A stretch of DNA of 44,159 nt from positions 1-44,159 of the IMG/VR virus record IMGVR_UViG_3300027733_000083; one strand, written 5' to 3'. Every line of letters begins with the position of its first letter. The first letter of the stretch is position 1. Below are positions 20,943-30,226 of the stretch, piece by piece. A model generated the notes under the pieces. The model did not search any database. It was given only the letters and a program-made list of their open reading frames with translations, and was not told where the DNA came from. Origin of the DNA: a virus. The translations under genes were made by a program, and so were the position numbers.

Positions 20943-22139
20943 TTAATATTTTAAATTAATGTCTTGCCAACCAAATGTCATAATAATGACATTTGTCGAA
21001 CTTGCTGAGTTATTGCATCTTATGCCAATCTGAGTTGATTTATTTGTAATTCTTGAAATTTCCGTATTAGAATTATAGGAAATATTACAAACCATTGTGT
21101 AAAATCCTGAGAGAGAAACGGGGTCAATATCAGTTGTAGCTAGATCAGAAACATAAGTTGATGATGATCCGCCCACATTTTTATTCACGCTTCCGTAGAT
21201 ATTTGCAAGCGTTTTAATACCCAATGGAACATCAACTGCGTAAGCACTTCTAGTATTTGTGCTTAAAGTTAAATTTTGTGAAATTAATGGGGTTGTTAAA
21301 CTAAAAAATTTTCCATTTTGAGTAAAAGCTCTTATGTTTCCGCTTGCATCTGTCAATACAGATCCCACTCGTTCAAATTTTGTATACCCACTCGGCAATA
21401 CACTTGTTGGATTTGGATCTGTATTTGCGACGCCAAGCAATGCACCGTAATCGGTAGTTCCATCGGTTTTACTGATAGCATAAAGATGATAAGTTGAACT
21501 ATTCGCTCTTGCACCAGTTAGAAGCAAATTACCAGCAGCTCCAGCACTCCATGCACCACTTGATTGCAATCTTTTGGTTAAAGCTGAAGCAATTGCTTGC
21601 CCCGAACCATCGCTAAAATCAAACTTACCACCACTAAAATCAATGTCTGTGTTCGGGGTTGAAGCATTATTAGCAATGGTGATTGGGTTGTTAAGATAAG
21701 CAACGCCTTGGTTGGTGGTGGTGGCTAATCTATCTTGAAGAGCCATTGTTCCGCTTCCTGTAAAATAAGGAATTTTGTCTGCTGAACCTGATAATCCTGC
21801 AAAAGCAGTTAAATTATTGTTTAAAGGTTGTGCATCTAAAACAGACCTGCCAGAAGCAGTTGTAATGGCTTCAAAAACTTGTCTACCAACTATTCCTCCG
21901 CCAATATTTTGCTGCGCTGATGCGGTTGTTATTGCAGTAAATAAATTGTTGCCAACAGTTCCAGCTTCCAACAAACTTCTAACGCTTGTTGCTGTAGATG
22001 CGCTTACCAATGATCTACCAAAATTACTGGTATCTTCATAAAATAAAGCACTATCAATAAAATCACCAAATTGCGATTCGGTTGGTTTATCGCCAGTGTT
22101 AAAATATGTTTTTGCAGTTGTTCTATTTACAATAGCCAT
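20943..22139 (-). CDS. Tail fibre or spike protein
   Basis: This 398-residue protein starts with the virion-binding type head NRTTAKTYFNTGDKPTESQF followed by GDFIDSALFYED. A repeat region follows, holding copies of ITTASAQQN/ITTASGRSV. The rest is beta-rich and Ser/Thr/Asn-rich, as in trimeric fibres. It likely binds the host surface. Its N-terminal pattern recurs in the 325-residue virion protein at 28056-29033, suggesting a common attachment mode. Confidence 0.75.
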   Translation of the reverse strand: MAIVNRTTAKTYFNTGDKPTESQFGDFIDSALFYEDTSNFGRSLVSASTATSVRSLLEAGTVGNNLFTAITTASAQQNIGGGIVGRQVFEAITTASGRSVLDAQPLNNNLTAFAGLSGSADKIPYFTGSGTMALQDRLATTTNQGVAYLNNPITIANNASTPNTDIDFSGGKFDFSDGSGQAIASALTKRLQSSGAWSAGAAGNLLLTGARANSSTYHLYAISKTDGTTDYGALLGVANTDPNPTSVLPSGYTKFERVGSVLTDASGNIRAFTQNGKFFSLTTPLISQNLTLSTNTRSAYAVDVPLGIKTLANIYGSVNKNVGGSSSTYVSDLATTDIDPVSLSGFYTMVCNISYNSNTEISRITNKSTQIGIRCNNSASSTNVIIMTFGWQDINLKY

Positions 22140-22141
22140 AA

Positions 22142-22240
22142 TTATTTTTTAACTTTAATTTTAATATTTTCTTGTTTATTTTTGCGTGATGGTTGTTTAA
22201 TTTGGTTTTCTTTTTTCTTTGTTTTTTTTGTTATATACAT
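22142..22240 (-). CDS. Tiny Lys-rich protein, 32 residues
   Basis: The frame fills the gap between the ejection protein and the fibre gene. The product is almost entirely basic and polar (MYITKKTKKKENQIKQPSRK). It may be a DNA-associated virion peptide, or the frame may be chance in A-rich sequence. Confidence 0.4.
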   Translation of the reverse strand: MYITKKTKKKENQIKQPSRKNKQENIKIKVKK

Positions 22241-22241
22241 G

Positions 22242-23699
22242 TTATTCCTGTTGTTGAGGTTGTTGATAAATTGAAGTTGCACCTATTTTTTGTGCTATAA
22301 TAGATTTTAATAAAGAATCTTGATTTTTTGGCATAGGAATTTTGCCAGCAATAATTGCTTCCGCTATTTTTTCAGCTTTTGCTAATTGCATTTTAGATGC
22401 TATTCCTCTTGAAGCTGTGCTTGAAGCCATACCAGCCATTGCCGAAGGTAAACCTCCGCCAGCTACAATTGATCCAATTGGAATTAAACGACTTCCTAAA
22501 GTTCTAAAAGAATCTGATATTATTCCTGATTGAGCAGCATTTTTTATTAATTTGCGTTCACCTTCATTAAAATATTTTAATTTATTATCATTATTAAATA
22601 ATGTTCTAAATCCTGATTTTATTGCTGTTGCGGGATTGTCGCTCATTTCTGCTCTAGTAATAATTTTTTCAATATCTCTTAATTTTGCAGATTTAGCCCA
22701 TAATTGCCTACCTTGTTTTAAAGCTTCAAAACCTTCTTTATTGCCTTCAACCATATTTGGATTTACTTCTTCTACTAAATTTCTTAAATGTTGCTGTAAT
22801 TTTAACAAAGGTAAACCTTCTTTGGTTATTCTACCATTTTCAACAAAATTATCTATTTTATCACCTAAAGCTTCATCTAATTCTTGCAATCCTTGTAAAT
22901 TTAATTTTTGATCTTTAAATTTAGATAAAGTTTTTCCAATTTCATTTATAGCTGTATTGCCTGATATTGCTTTACCAATTTCTGTTTGTTTATCTAATTC
23001 TTTGGTTTTTTGTGTTAAATTATTAATAAATTGTTCTTTTAAAATTCCACCTTTTTCATCGGCAGTTTTATATGCTTGTCCCGCCATTTGCTTTACTTCA
23101 TCTGCTGTCATTTTTTGAACTTTAGGAGCGCCAATATATTTTTCATAACCTTTTCCTAAACTTTTTAATAATCCATAAGATCCAGCGCTTATTAAACCAC
23201 CACCTAATCCTTGAGTGGCTACATCGCCAATATCAGTTAAATCTTTACTTTCTCCTATTGATTGTAAAGCACCCATTCCAGCAGCTCCAGCCATTCCAGC
23301 TGAAAAAGGCAATGCGGGAGCCGCTAAAACGCCTCTAGCAATTTCAGTTGTTAATGATTGCGCGGGATATTGTTCTCTAGCTTGCCCTAATTTTGTTAAT
23401 TCATTTTGAACGGCTTCGTTGTATAAATCTTTTGCTGAATCTTCAACTCCAGCTAATTTAGCAACTCCAGTAGCAATTCCAGCTTTAATTCTTGGAGCAA
23501 AAGGAACCGCATTAGTTAAAGTAGTTAAAGCTGCTTCACCTCGTGAAATTGGTTGGGTTTCTGATTGCGTTTGTTGTTCTTTTTGTTGATTGCCTAAATT
23601 ATTATCAATATAATCTTTAGCAAATGAGTGCAAAATTTCGTCTGGTGTATCTTTTGGAAATTGTGCTGTTTTACCATCTGGTAATTTTACTTCTCTCAT
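22242..23699 (-). CDS. Internal virion / DNA ejection protein, 485 residues
   Basis: The N-terminus (VKLPDGKTAQFPKDTPDEIL) is a type often seen in phage ejection proteins. Gly/Ala-rich hydrophobic stretches (about 120-180 and 405-430) could insert into the host membrane, separated by a helical region. The C-terminus is Gln-rich. Its place after the nozzle and two other candidate internal proteins fits a podovirus ejection complex. Confidence 0.7.
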   Translation of the reverse strand: MREVKLPDGKTAQFPKDTPDEILHSFAKDYIDNNLGNQQKEQQTQSETQPISRGEAALTTLTNAVPFAPRIKAGIATGVAKLAGVEDSAKDLYNEAVQNELTKLGQAREQYPAQSLTTEIARGVLAAPALPFSAGMAGAAGMGALQSIGESKDLTDIGDVATQGLGGGLISAGSYGLLKSLGKGYEKYIGAPKVQKMTADEVKQMAGQAYKTADEKGGILKEQFINNLTQKTKELDKQTEIGKAISGNTAINEIGKTLSKFKDQKLNLQGLQELDEALGDKIDNFVENGRITKEGLPLLKLQQHLRNLVEEVNPNMVEGNKEGFEALKQGRQLWAKSAKLRDIEKIITRAEMSDNPATAIKSGFRTLFNNDNKLKYFNEGERKLIKNAAQSGIISDSFRTLGSRLIPIGSIVAGGGLPSAMAGMASSTASRGIASKMQLAKAEKIAEAIIAGKIPMPKNQDSLLKSIIAQKIGATSIYQQPQQQE

Positions 23700-24817
23700 T
23701 TTATTTCGTACGAATAACCGTTATAAATATTATTATTTTCTTGTTTAATTGAACTTGGGCGATTTACATAATTAGTAATATCAAGCGGATTTAATCCATA
23801 ATTTTTTCTAATTTGATTTAGGTTTAATTGTTGTAAATCAGATGCTCTTTTGTTAATTTTTTCAATTTCTTCTAATCTTTGTTTGACTAGTTCTTTATCA
23901 TTTAGATTATTAAATAATTCATTCCAAGCTCTTTTTGCGTCTCCTTCGGTTTGCGTTCCTTTGTTTAACCGCAAAGAATCATTTCTTATTTTTTCTAAAT
24001 TAGCTTTAAATGATGCATAATTTCTTGACTGTTCATCGCTTTTGCCTGCAAAATTTTTAACTCTTGCTTGAACATTTGTTATTGGTCCTAAATTTAATTT
24101 ACCTGAATCAATTAATTGTTTTGTAGCTTTTAAATCAGCATTTATGCCTCCTGCAATACCAATTGTTTCTAATCCTTGGTTTTGTAACTCTAAAGCTTTA
24201 AACTCTAAAGCTTTAACTGGTAAATTTCCTTTTGAATTTCCTGCATTTACAACATTTCCATTTTCATCAACAAATGTATTTGTTCCTAAACGTCTATTTT
24301 TTTCTGCTTCTGAATTTAATTTATTAATTTCTGCTTTAGTTTTTTGTATTGTTAATTTTTCACCTTCAGCAGCAAGTGGTTTATATCCCATTTGTGAAGC
24401 AACTTTTGAAGCTAAAAATGTTGCGTTATTTTTGTGAATTGGTTCGGGTGAATTATGAAGTTGTGAAGCAATTTTTTGATAAGCGTTAATATCATTTCCT
24501 GTTATATCTTTTATAGCTTTGTCAACAGCCATAGCATCTTCATTGCCTTGTTTAACTTCATCTTGCATTAAATTGTAAAGATCGTGTTGTCCTTTTAATT
24601 TATTGCCAAATTCTTTTTGTCTTTGTTCTTTAATTTGTGCCAAAGCTTGATCAACACCTGCCGCACCAGTATTAGATGATAAGGCACTTAAAAAAGCACT
24701 TCCTATATCTAAACCACTTTGCAATTTTGATTGCGGTTGAGTTTGTTGAGTAAGTAATTGGGTTATTCTATCCCTTTGACTTGCTAAATTATTTCTTGCT
24801 TGAGAATTATCTAACAT
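23696..24817 (-). CDS. Internal virion protein, helical, 373 residues
   Basis: The protein is Gln-rich and largely helical, with no enzymatic motif. It contains KNFAGKSDEQSRNYASFKAN and LNKGTQTEGDAKRAWNEL, a motif I associate with phage internal or tail-associated proteins. It overlaps the next gene by 4 nt. A role in DNA ejection is inferred from its position. Confidence 0.65.
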   Translation of the reverse strand: MLDNSQARNNLASQRDRITQLLTQQTQPQSKLQSGLDIGSAFLSALSSNTGAAGVDQALAQIKEQRQKEFGNKLKGQHDLYNLMQDEVKQGNEDAMAVDKAIKDITGNDINAYQKIASQLHNSPEPIHKNNATFLASKVASQMGYKPLAAEGEKLTIQKTKAEINKLNSEAEKNRRLGTNTFVDENGNVVNAGNSKGNLPVKALEFKALELQNQGLETIGIAGGINADLKATKQLIDSGKLNLGPITNVQARVKNFAGKSDEQSRNYASFKANLEKIRNDSLRLNKGTQTEGDAKRAWNELFNNLNDKELVKQRLEEIEKINKRASDLQQLNLNQIRKNYGLNPLDITNYVNRPSSIKQENNNIYNGYSYEIK

Positions 24818-24842
24818 TGTAAATTTTTTTAATTTTTAAAGT

Positions 24843-25313
24843 TTATATAAATAATCCACCAGTTTTAACTCCGCTATTTAATAGCGCAAGAATTGATTGT
24901 CTTTGTTGATCATTTCTTTGATTTGCCAATCCAGCTAAACCTAGATTTGCTTGTGATTGATTTTGCAATTGAGAAATTGATTGATTTATTCTATTTAAAA
25001 GATTTCCTCGAGCTTCTTGTTGAGCTTGCATTCCTGCTTTATTTACAGCCGAAAACATTCCTTCATCTCTTCTTTCGGGGTCAAATATTTGTTGCCTACC
25101 CATTAAAGCTTGTCTGCGGTTAGCTTCTATCATATCGCGCAAATTTTGCAAATATCCACCCCTAACATTTTGAGTTTCTGCTTGCAACATATTTTTAAAT
25201 CTTGGGTCATTTGGATTTAACATTAAATTTGTTAAATCATTTGCTTGATTTAATAATGCTTGGGATGTTTTTTCCGCACCCGATTTTTTTGTTGAAAATA
25301 ATGGTAAAGCCAT
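24843..25313 (-). CDS. Internal virion protein, Gln/Asn-rich, 156 residues
   Basis: A helical protein rich in Gln, Asn and Ala (NRINQSISQLQNQSQANLG) with no recognised domain. It lies between the nozzle-like protein and the helical ejection candidate, where podoviruses keep small ejection proteins. Confidence 0.6.
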   Translation of the reverse strand: MALPLFSTKKSGAEKTSQALLNQANDLTNLMLNPNDPRFKNMLQAETQNVRGGYLQNLRDMIEANRRQALMGRQQIFDPERRDEGMFSAVNKAGMQAQQEARGNLLNRINQSISQLQNQSQANLGLAGLANQRNDQQRQSILALLNSGVKTGGLFI

Positions 25314-25315
25314 GT

Positions 25316-27355
25316 TTATTGCGCTCCTAAAGTTTCGCCGTATATTGTAAAATCTGATATTAAATCCCTACCTTTAACATCATCAGTTTCAAAAGCAATT
25401 CTAAATTGCTTTCCCCGCCAAGATAAAGGTAATTTTGGATTAATTGGTGTTATGCCCCCTACAGGAGCTTGTCCTATTGTTGCTCTTCCTATTACACCCG
25501 CACCAACTGTTGTATAATTAGTTGAATTTTGCGAAGTTCTTGTAAAATCGCCTATAACTGATATAGTATAGGTTATATTTGCTCCAGTTTCAAAAGTAGG
25601 GCGTATATATTTGCCTTTTTTTAATGTAACTGAATTTGTCGGTTCTTCTAATGTTAACCAAGCTGATTCTATTTTGGTAATAATTGAATTACCATCATCA
25701 TCAAAATTACCTTGGTCAAATTTATATATTAAACCATTATCACCGCAACAAATTAATTGTCCAGAACTATTTACAAAAAATGCGTTCATTTCTGCAAATT
25801 TACCATTAAATTTTGTAAAAGATCCATTATTAACCATTTCTCCGTTAATATACATTGGAGTATAATTATAATTATAAACAGTTGAACCAATTTTACATAA
25901 AACCCAATTTCTTTTTGGGTAATGCGTTAATTGTAAAGCTTGATCATTACCTATTTGCGTGTTAATATTTGATTGAATTTCTGTTTTTATCGCTTCTGAT
26001 ACATTTAAAGTTTCTACTGCAGCTGAATCGTAACTTGATTTAAAAGAGCGTAAACCATCAAAAGCTAAATAAAGCATGTTAGAGCCAATATTAACTAATC
26101 CATATTTAGTAACACATCCTTGAGTAAAGTTACCAACTGGGGTAAGATTAATTGATTTTCCAGAAGTATCTGCTATTGGATCTTCTCCGCTATCAACAAA
26201 TACTTGACCAACTCCTCCAGCAACTAAATATTTGCCGTAAGTTGATAATGTTTTTAATCCAGCACCTTTACCATAACGTGTTCCATAATCAATTGTTGAT
26301 GATTTTAAAGTTTTAGTTTCCGTTGTCATATCTTGTGGATCATTTGGTCCAGATACTCTTATTTTTGTTGTATCTCTAGCATCTATAAAATAACCTCTTC
26401 CATAATGAACATGAAACCAAGAAGCAATAGGCATGGCTTTTTTATGAAATGCAATGGTATCGCCAGCAATTTGGGAAGCTACAGTTGTTACTACAATATT
26501 TGCAGAAACGGATTGCACTTGAGTTAATGCATTTCTTGTGGTATTATAAACAAAATCTCCAGTTTTTATTTCTGTTGCAGAAAAATCAACTCCCGAAACT
26601 GCAATTACATTTGAATTAGTTCCAGTGGTAGTTAATGCAACGTTATCTTTTTGCACCGATCCTGTAATAATGTTTAATTCTACATTATCCCAAATTTGAT
26701 ATTTATCGCCAACTTTATTAGCATTTGTAGCAAATCCAATTCCAGTTGCTGCCGATCCAGTTGGAGAAATATCTAAATCTGTCGTTCCAATGCTTGTAAT
26801 TATTGCGTCGGCTCCAGTTATAGCATTATATACAATGTCATTTACTGCTACATAGGTTTGACTTGCCCAATTTGTAATTTTAGAATCTGTTAATTTTGTT
26901 GAGCTTGTGCCAGCACCCATTGTTCCAACATTAATTAAAGGTTGCAATTCTTGAAAAGTATTTCCACCATCATCGGTATAAAAATTTCTATCTACACCAT
27001 TAATAAAAATTAATTTTTCTTGCATCATTCGACTAATTAATGTTGCACTAGAATTTTTGCCAGATAAAATTAAATCCCAATTATCAGTAGTTGCATTATA
27101 ACGCCATATTTTACCTCCACCGCTTACTAAAATAGTAGATGTTCCAGTGCTATTAATATATTCGTGAACTCCTGTTAAATTAGGTTGAGATGATATTTGA
27201 TTTCCAAATCTTTTAATACCCTGTCTTTTTTCAGCTTGACCAAAAACATTTACAAAGCGATTAGTAAAATTACTTGCATATTCTATAGGTTGACCTGATT
27301 GAGAAAATTCAGTTCCAAGTCCTCTATATGGTATATTATATTTGACAAATTTCAT
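25316..27355 (-). CDS. Tail nozzle / packaged-DNA stabilisation protein, 679 residues
   Basis: The beta-rich sequence has a gp10-like opening: NIPYRGLGTEFSQSGQPIEY, then AEKRQGIKRFG and GVHEYINSTGTSTILVSGG, typical of tail nozzle or stabilisation proteins of short-tailed phages. Later parts include WFHVHYGRGYFIDARDTTKI and repeated beta blades. It overlaps the adaptor gene by 4 nt. It would plug the portal-adaptor channel and form the tail tip. Assignment is by pattern and position. Confidence 0.75.
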   Translation of the reverse strand: MKFVKYNIPYRGLGTEFSQSGQPIEYASNFTNRFVNVFGQAEKRQGIKRFGNQISSQPNLTGVHEYINSTGTSTILVSGGGKIWRYNATTDNWDLILSGKNSSATLISRMMQEKLIFINGVDRNFYTDDGGNTFQELQPLINVGTMGAGTSSTKLTDSKITNWASQTYVAVNDIVYNAITGADAIITSIGTTDLDISPTGSAATGIGFATNANKVGDKYQIWDNVELNIITGSVQKDNVALTTTGTNSNVIAVSGVDFSATEIKTGDFVYNTTRNALTQVQSVSANIVVTTVASQIAGDTIAFHKKAMPIASWFHVHYGRGYFIDARDTTKIRVSGPNDPQDMTTETKTLKSSTIDYGTRYGKGAGLKTLSTYGKYLVAGGVGQVFVDSGEDPIADTSGKSINLTPVGNFTQGCVTKYGLVNIGSNMLYLAFDGLRSFKSSYDSAAVETLNVSEAIKTEIQSNINTQIGNDQALQLTHYPKRNWVLCKIGSTVYNYNYTPMYINGEMVNNGSFTKFNGKFAEMNAFFVNSSGQLICCGDNGLIYKFDQGNFDDDGNSIITKIESAWLTLEEPTNSVTLKKGKYIRPTFETGANITYTISVIGDFTRTSQNSTNYTTVGAGVIGRATIGQAPVGGITPINPKLPLSWRGKQFRIAFETDDVKGRDLISDFTIYGETLGAQ

Positions 27356-28053
27356 TTTCTACGATATTTTCCATAACCTGGTCTAAAATAAGAATCCGAA
27401 CCGCTATCAGCGTGAAAACGGTTGTATGCTTCTTTTAGTTTTTGTTGATATTCTTGATAATAAGCCGCATATTGTTGAGTTGGCGTGCCTCCGGATTCTT
27501 CTAATGATTTTTTAGCAACTAATCCAGCAACTAAAACTCTTGATGGAAAAAAAGGCACTGCCGACACGTCTGCGGTTGTGTAAAGTCTAGGTTTTTTGTA
27601 ATATGTTATTTTAAAAACTTTATTGTTTTCTGTAGTGCTAGGAATTGGAAAAACTCTAATTTTTGGATTAGCATTATCATCAACTCCTACAACCGCCCAT
27701 TGTCTTGGACGGCTATACATTTTAATTCTATTTAATCTTAAAATATCATCAAAAGTTGTTAACCACATTGGCGAAATGTCGGTATCAAACGCAATTTCAT
27801 GAATATTTTTAACTAAAGCACTAGTTTCAAAGCTATAATCTGCAACTGATGATGATGCTGTTGCTTCAATTTCTCTAATTGCTTCTTTCCAATCACCATA
27901 ATCAGATACTTCGTCAATAACATCATTAAGTATTTCAACCATTAATTCTGCTTCAGTATCTGCCGTTAAAGATGATGCACTGCTTATTGCAAATTTTTTT
28001 CTAGCTTCGTTTACAATTCCTAAAATATTTTTTCTAATATCTGTTGATGCCAT
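27352..28053 (-). CDS. Head-to-tail adaptor (gp4-like), 233 residues
   Basis: A helical protein starting with IRKNILGIVNEARKKFAISS and later EAELMVEILNDVIDEVSDYG, the pattern of adaptor proteins that dock under the portal ring. The tail end is basic (FRPGYGKYRRK). It stands directly upstream of the nozzle gene and overlaps it, the same order as in P22-like modules. Confidence 0.75.
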   Translation of the reverse strand: MASTDIRKNILGIVNEARKKFAISSASSLTADTEAELMVEILNDVIDEVSDYGDWKEAIREIEATASSSVADYSFETSALVKNIHEIAFDTDISPMWLTTFDDILRLNRIKMYSRPRQWAVVGVDDNANPKIRVFPIPSTTENNKVFKITYYKKPRLYTTADVSAVPFFPSRVLVAGLVAKKSLEESGGTPTQQYAAYYQEYQQKLKEAYNRFHADSGSDSYFRPGYGKYRRK

Positions 28054-28055
28054 AA

Positions 28056-29033
28056 TTACCTGCTTGTTCTTGAAGTGAAATATTGAGCCGATGTTATATG
28101 ATAAACTGCTAAAGTTGTTCTATCTGGTATATCATAAGCAACGCCATTAGATAATTGATTAAATTTAGATGCGCTAGTTGGAAAAACTCTTGCACTAGCA
28201 GAAGCATCATTTACAATATAAGTAATCATTCCGGGGCGACATTTACCAATAATTAAAGCTTCATTTGCGCCACTAGTTGCTGTTTTTACAACATTAATTG
28301 ATTCAAATAATTGTTTAGCTGCCGCCGTAGTAGTTCCTGTTGCTGCAACGCTGGAATTTACCGATCGTTGCAAAGCACTAACAATAACATTACCTGTAAA
28401 TGTGGCGTCACCATCACTATTTAACGTTAAAGAAGCTGTAGGGTTTACGGATGATTTTTTTGTAGTATTAAATATAATTCTACCAGGTGATGCACTATCT
28501 GAAATTATTCCATTTGTATCAGCTCCTATGTTTATTGAACCAAATAATTTATAATTAGTTCCCGCCCATCCAGCACCGTAAATTGTAAAAACATTTTGTC
28601 CACTAGTAAGAGTAGCATGTGATGTAGTATCAGAATTTGATCTAGCGCCAACAATTAAAGGCTCGAAAGATGTTGAGTGTTTGTGTAAAATTGTTTGTGC
28701 CACATTAGTGCCGCCAATATCAGAAACTTTAAAACTTGATTGATAAGTAGTGCCATTAATATTTACACCACCAACTTCGCTTCCCATGTCTCCAGCATGT
28801 ACAAAGTTTGATGCTACAAGTGAAGCTGAAACTGAATCAGCTAACAAATTTGTTGTTCTTATATTGCCTGAAGCGGTAAAATCACCGTTAATAGCTAAAG
28901 AAATATCAAGAGTTTGTTTTCCTGTTGCGGTAATTGGTAAAAAAGAATCAAATATATCGCCATAATCTGCTTGTTGCGGTATATCGTTATTTTCAAATAA
29001 AGTTTTTAAATATGTCGGCGTTCTTATTGTCAT
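28056..29033 (-). CDS. Virion fibre-like protein, 325 residues
   Basis: The N-terminal 40 residues (TPTYLKTLFENNDIPQQADY, GDIFDSFL) resemble the start of the tail fibre at 20943-22139, which also has F-G-DFIDS-L. Beta-rich Ser/Thr/Asn repeats follow. It may be a head fibre or an accessory tail fibre. It lies between the small capsid-region genes and the adaptor. Confidence 0.6.
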   Translation of the reverse strand: MTIRTPTYLKTLFENNDIPQQADYGDIFDSFLPITATGKQTLDISLAINGDFTASGNIRTTNLLADSVSASLVASNFVHAGDMGSEVGGVNINGTTYQSSFKVSDIGGTNVAQTILHKHSTSFEPLIVGARSNSDTTSHATLTSGQNVFTIYGAGWAGTNYKLFGSINIGADTNGIISDSASPGRIIFNTTKKSSVNPTASLTLNSDGDATFTGNVIVSALQRSVNSSVAATGTTTAAAKQLFESINVVKTATSGANEALIIGKCRPGMITYIVNDASASARVFPTSASKFNQLSNGVAYDIPDRTTLAVYHITSAQYFTSRTSR

Positions 29034-29392
29034 ACATGTTCTGGGTAAATAATAAAACTACAACCGATTGACATATCACCTATGCCACTAGCTTCAAATA
29101 AATGGTCGGCTGGACCATTTCTATTTGCGGTTACGCTAGTATTGCCAATAAAAACCGAAGAATAATTACAAATGTGACCAGCCCTGTAAATTGGGTGGCT
29201 ATAAGGTAAAGGTTTAGGGTCGTTTAAACCTTTAACAAAATCTTGTGGATGCTCTTTATCTGCATATTGTTTTCTAGTAAAAAAGCCACGATAATCACGA
29301 ACCAAATCTTTAGCATAACAAACTTTGCCAGATTCTTCATCTTGCATAAGCCAAGTTCCCGCTTTCCATTTTTTTTGCCCGCTTTTATACAT
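29030..29392 (-). CDS. Virion-region protein, 120 residues
   Basis: The protein has a basic start (MYKSGQKKWKAG) and a Gly-rich, beta-type C-terminal half (HICNYSSVFIGNTSVTANRN). No family is recognised. It overlaps the fibre-like gene by 4 nt and belongs to the structural operon. Confidence 0.6.
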   Translation of the reverse strand: MYKSGQKKWKAGTWLMQDEESGKVCYAKDLVRDYRGFFTRKQYADKEHPQDFVKGLNDPKPLPYSHPIYRAGHICNYSSVFIGNTSVTANRNGPADHLFEASGIGDMSIGCSFIIYPEHV

Positions 29393-29405
29393 AGCTTTTT
29401 TACTA

Positions 29406-29756
29406 TTAAATTATGCCAGCTATTGTTGCTGAACCTGAAGCGTTTACTTTAACCACTCTAACGTGAGTTAAAGGCGTTTCAATAGTGCAATTAAAATTAG
29501 TTCCAGCACCTGAAGCAAAAGTTGTTACTGTTGCCGTTGCTTCTATTGGAGTTGCGAGTAATCCATTAGAATCAAATTGTGGCACTTGAATTTTTCCAAA
29601 AACATGTATTTGTGAATCTTTATCAGTTCTTTTGCCAAAAATTGATCTATTTTGAACTCCGCTATACCCAAAAGTAACCGGAACCCATTCAGTAGTTGTA
29701 ATAGCACTTAAATTATTAATAAAACTATGTGTTTTTAAAATTATATTGTTGCTCAT
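29406..29756 (-). CDS. Virion-region protein, 116 residues
   Basis: A beta-rich, Ser/Thr-rich protein (TEWVPVTFGYSGVQNRSIFG) of unknown function. It overlaps the upstream gene by 4 nt. Head-completion or decoration roles fit the position between capsid and adaptor but are not shown. Confidence 0.6.
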   Translation of the reverse strand: MSNNIILKTHSFINNLSAITTTEWVPVTFGYSGVQNRSIFGKRTDKDSQIHVFGKIQVPQFDSNGLLATPIEATATVTTFASGAGTNFNCTIETPLTHVRVVKVNASGSATIAGII

Positions 29757-30184
29757 ACATTTCCGTCTTGAGTAATAATAAATGGAATAAATATAGTTGC
29801 TCCACCAGCAGTTGGATTTGCACCCGAAACTGCCGAAACAGCAATAACAATATCTCCGCCAACACTACGCATATTAACAGCTGAAACGTTCATAACAGTT
29901 GCTTGAACAGCGTTTAATCCAGTTAAAGATGCATATTTTGTAATGTTTCCCGGTGAACCAAAACCAATTCTAGTTCCAGCAGAAACCGCAAAAGCAGAAC
30001 TCATTATTACATAAGGTGCTCTAGTTAAAGAAGCATTAGCGGGTAAAGCGGCAGAAACTAATTTAGAACCACCAGTAACTTCAATTGCTTTGATTAACTC
30101 AACTTCGGCACGAGTATCTTGGGTTATAACGCCATTATCAGTGCCAACTCTAATTCTACTACCAAAACCTGTAAAACCAGTCAT
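29753..30184 (-). CDS. Virion-region protein, 143 residues
   Basis: An Ala/Val/Ser-rich beta-type protein (AVNMRSVGGDIVIAVSAVSG) directly downstream of the major capsid gene and its hairpin. No family is recognised. It may be a capsid decoration or head-completion protein. Confidence 0.6.
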   Translation of the reverse strand: MTGFTGFGSRIRVGTDNGVITQDTRAEVELIKAIEVTGGSKLVSAALPANASLTRAPYVIMSSAFAVSAGTRIGFGSPGNITKYASLTGLNAVQATVMNVSAVNMRSVGGDIVIAVSAVSGANPTAGGATIFIPFIITQDGNV

Positions 30185-30200
30185 AAAATCTCCTAAATTG

Positions 30201-30219
30201 AGAGGGGAAAATCCCCTCT
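30201..30219 (-). terminator. Stable hairpin behind the major capsid gene
   Basis: AGAGGGGA (30201-30208) pairs with TCCCCTCT (30212-30219), 8 bp with a 3-base loop, 8 nt after the capsid stop. No T-run follows in the direction of transcription, so it may act as a partial terminator or a 3' stabiliser rather than a full stop. Confidence 0.6.
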
Positions 30220-30226
30220 ATTATTG

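Noticed and set aside
21775-22041. Plus-strand frames opposite fibre, ejection and other virion genes
   Set aside because: They mirror low-complexity codons of the real minus-strand genes and lack start signals and family motifs.
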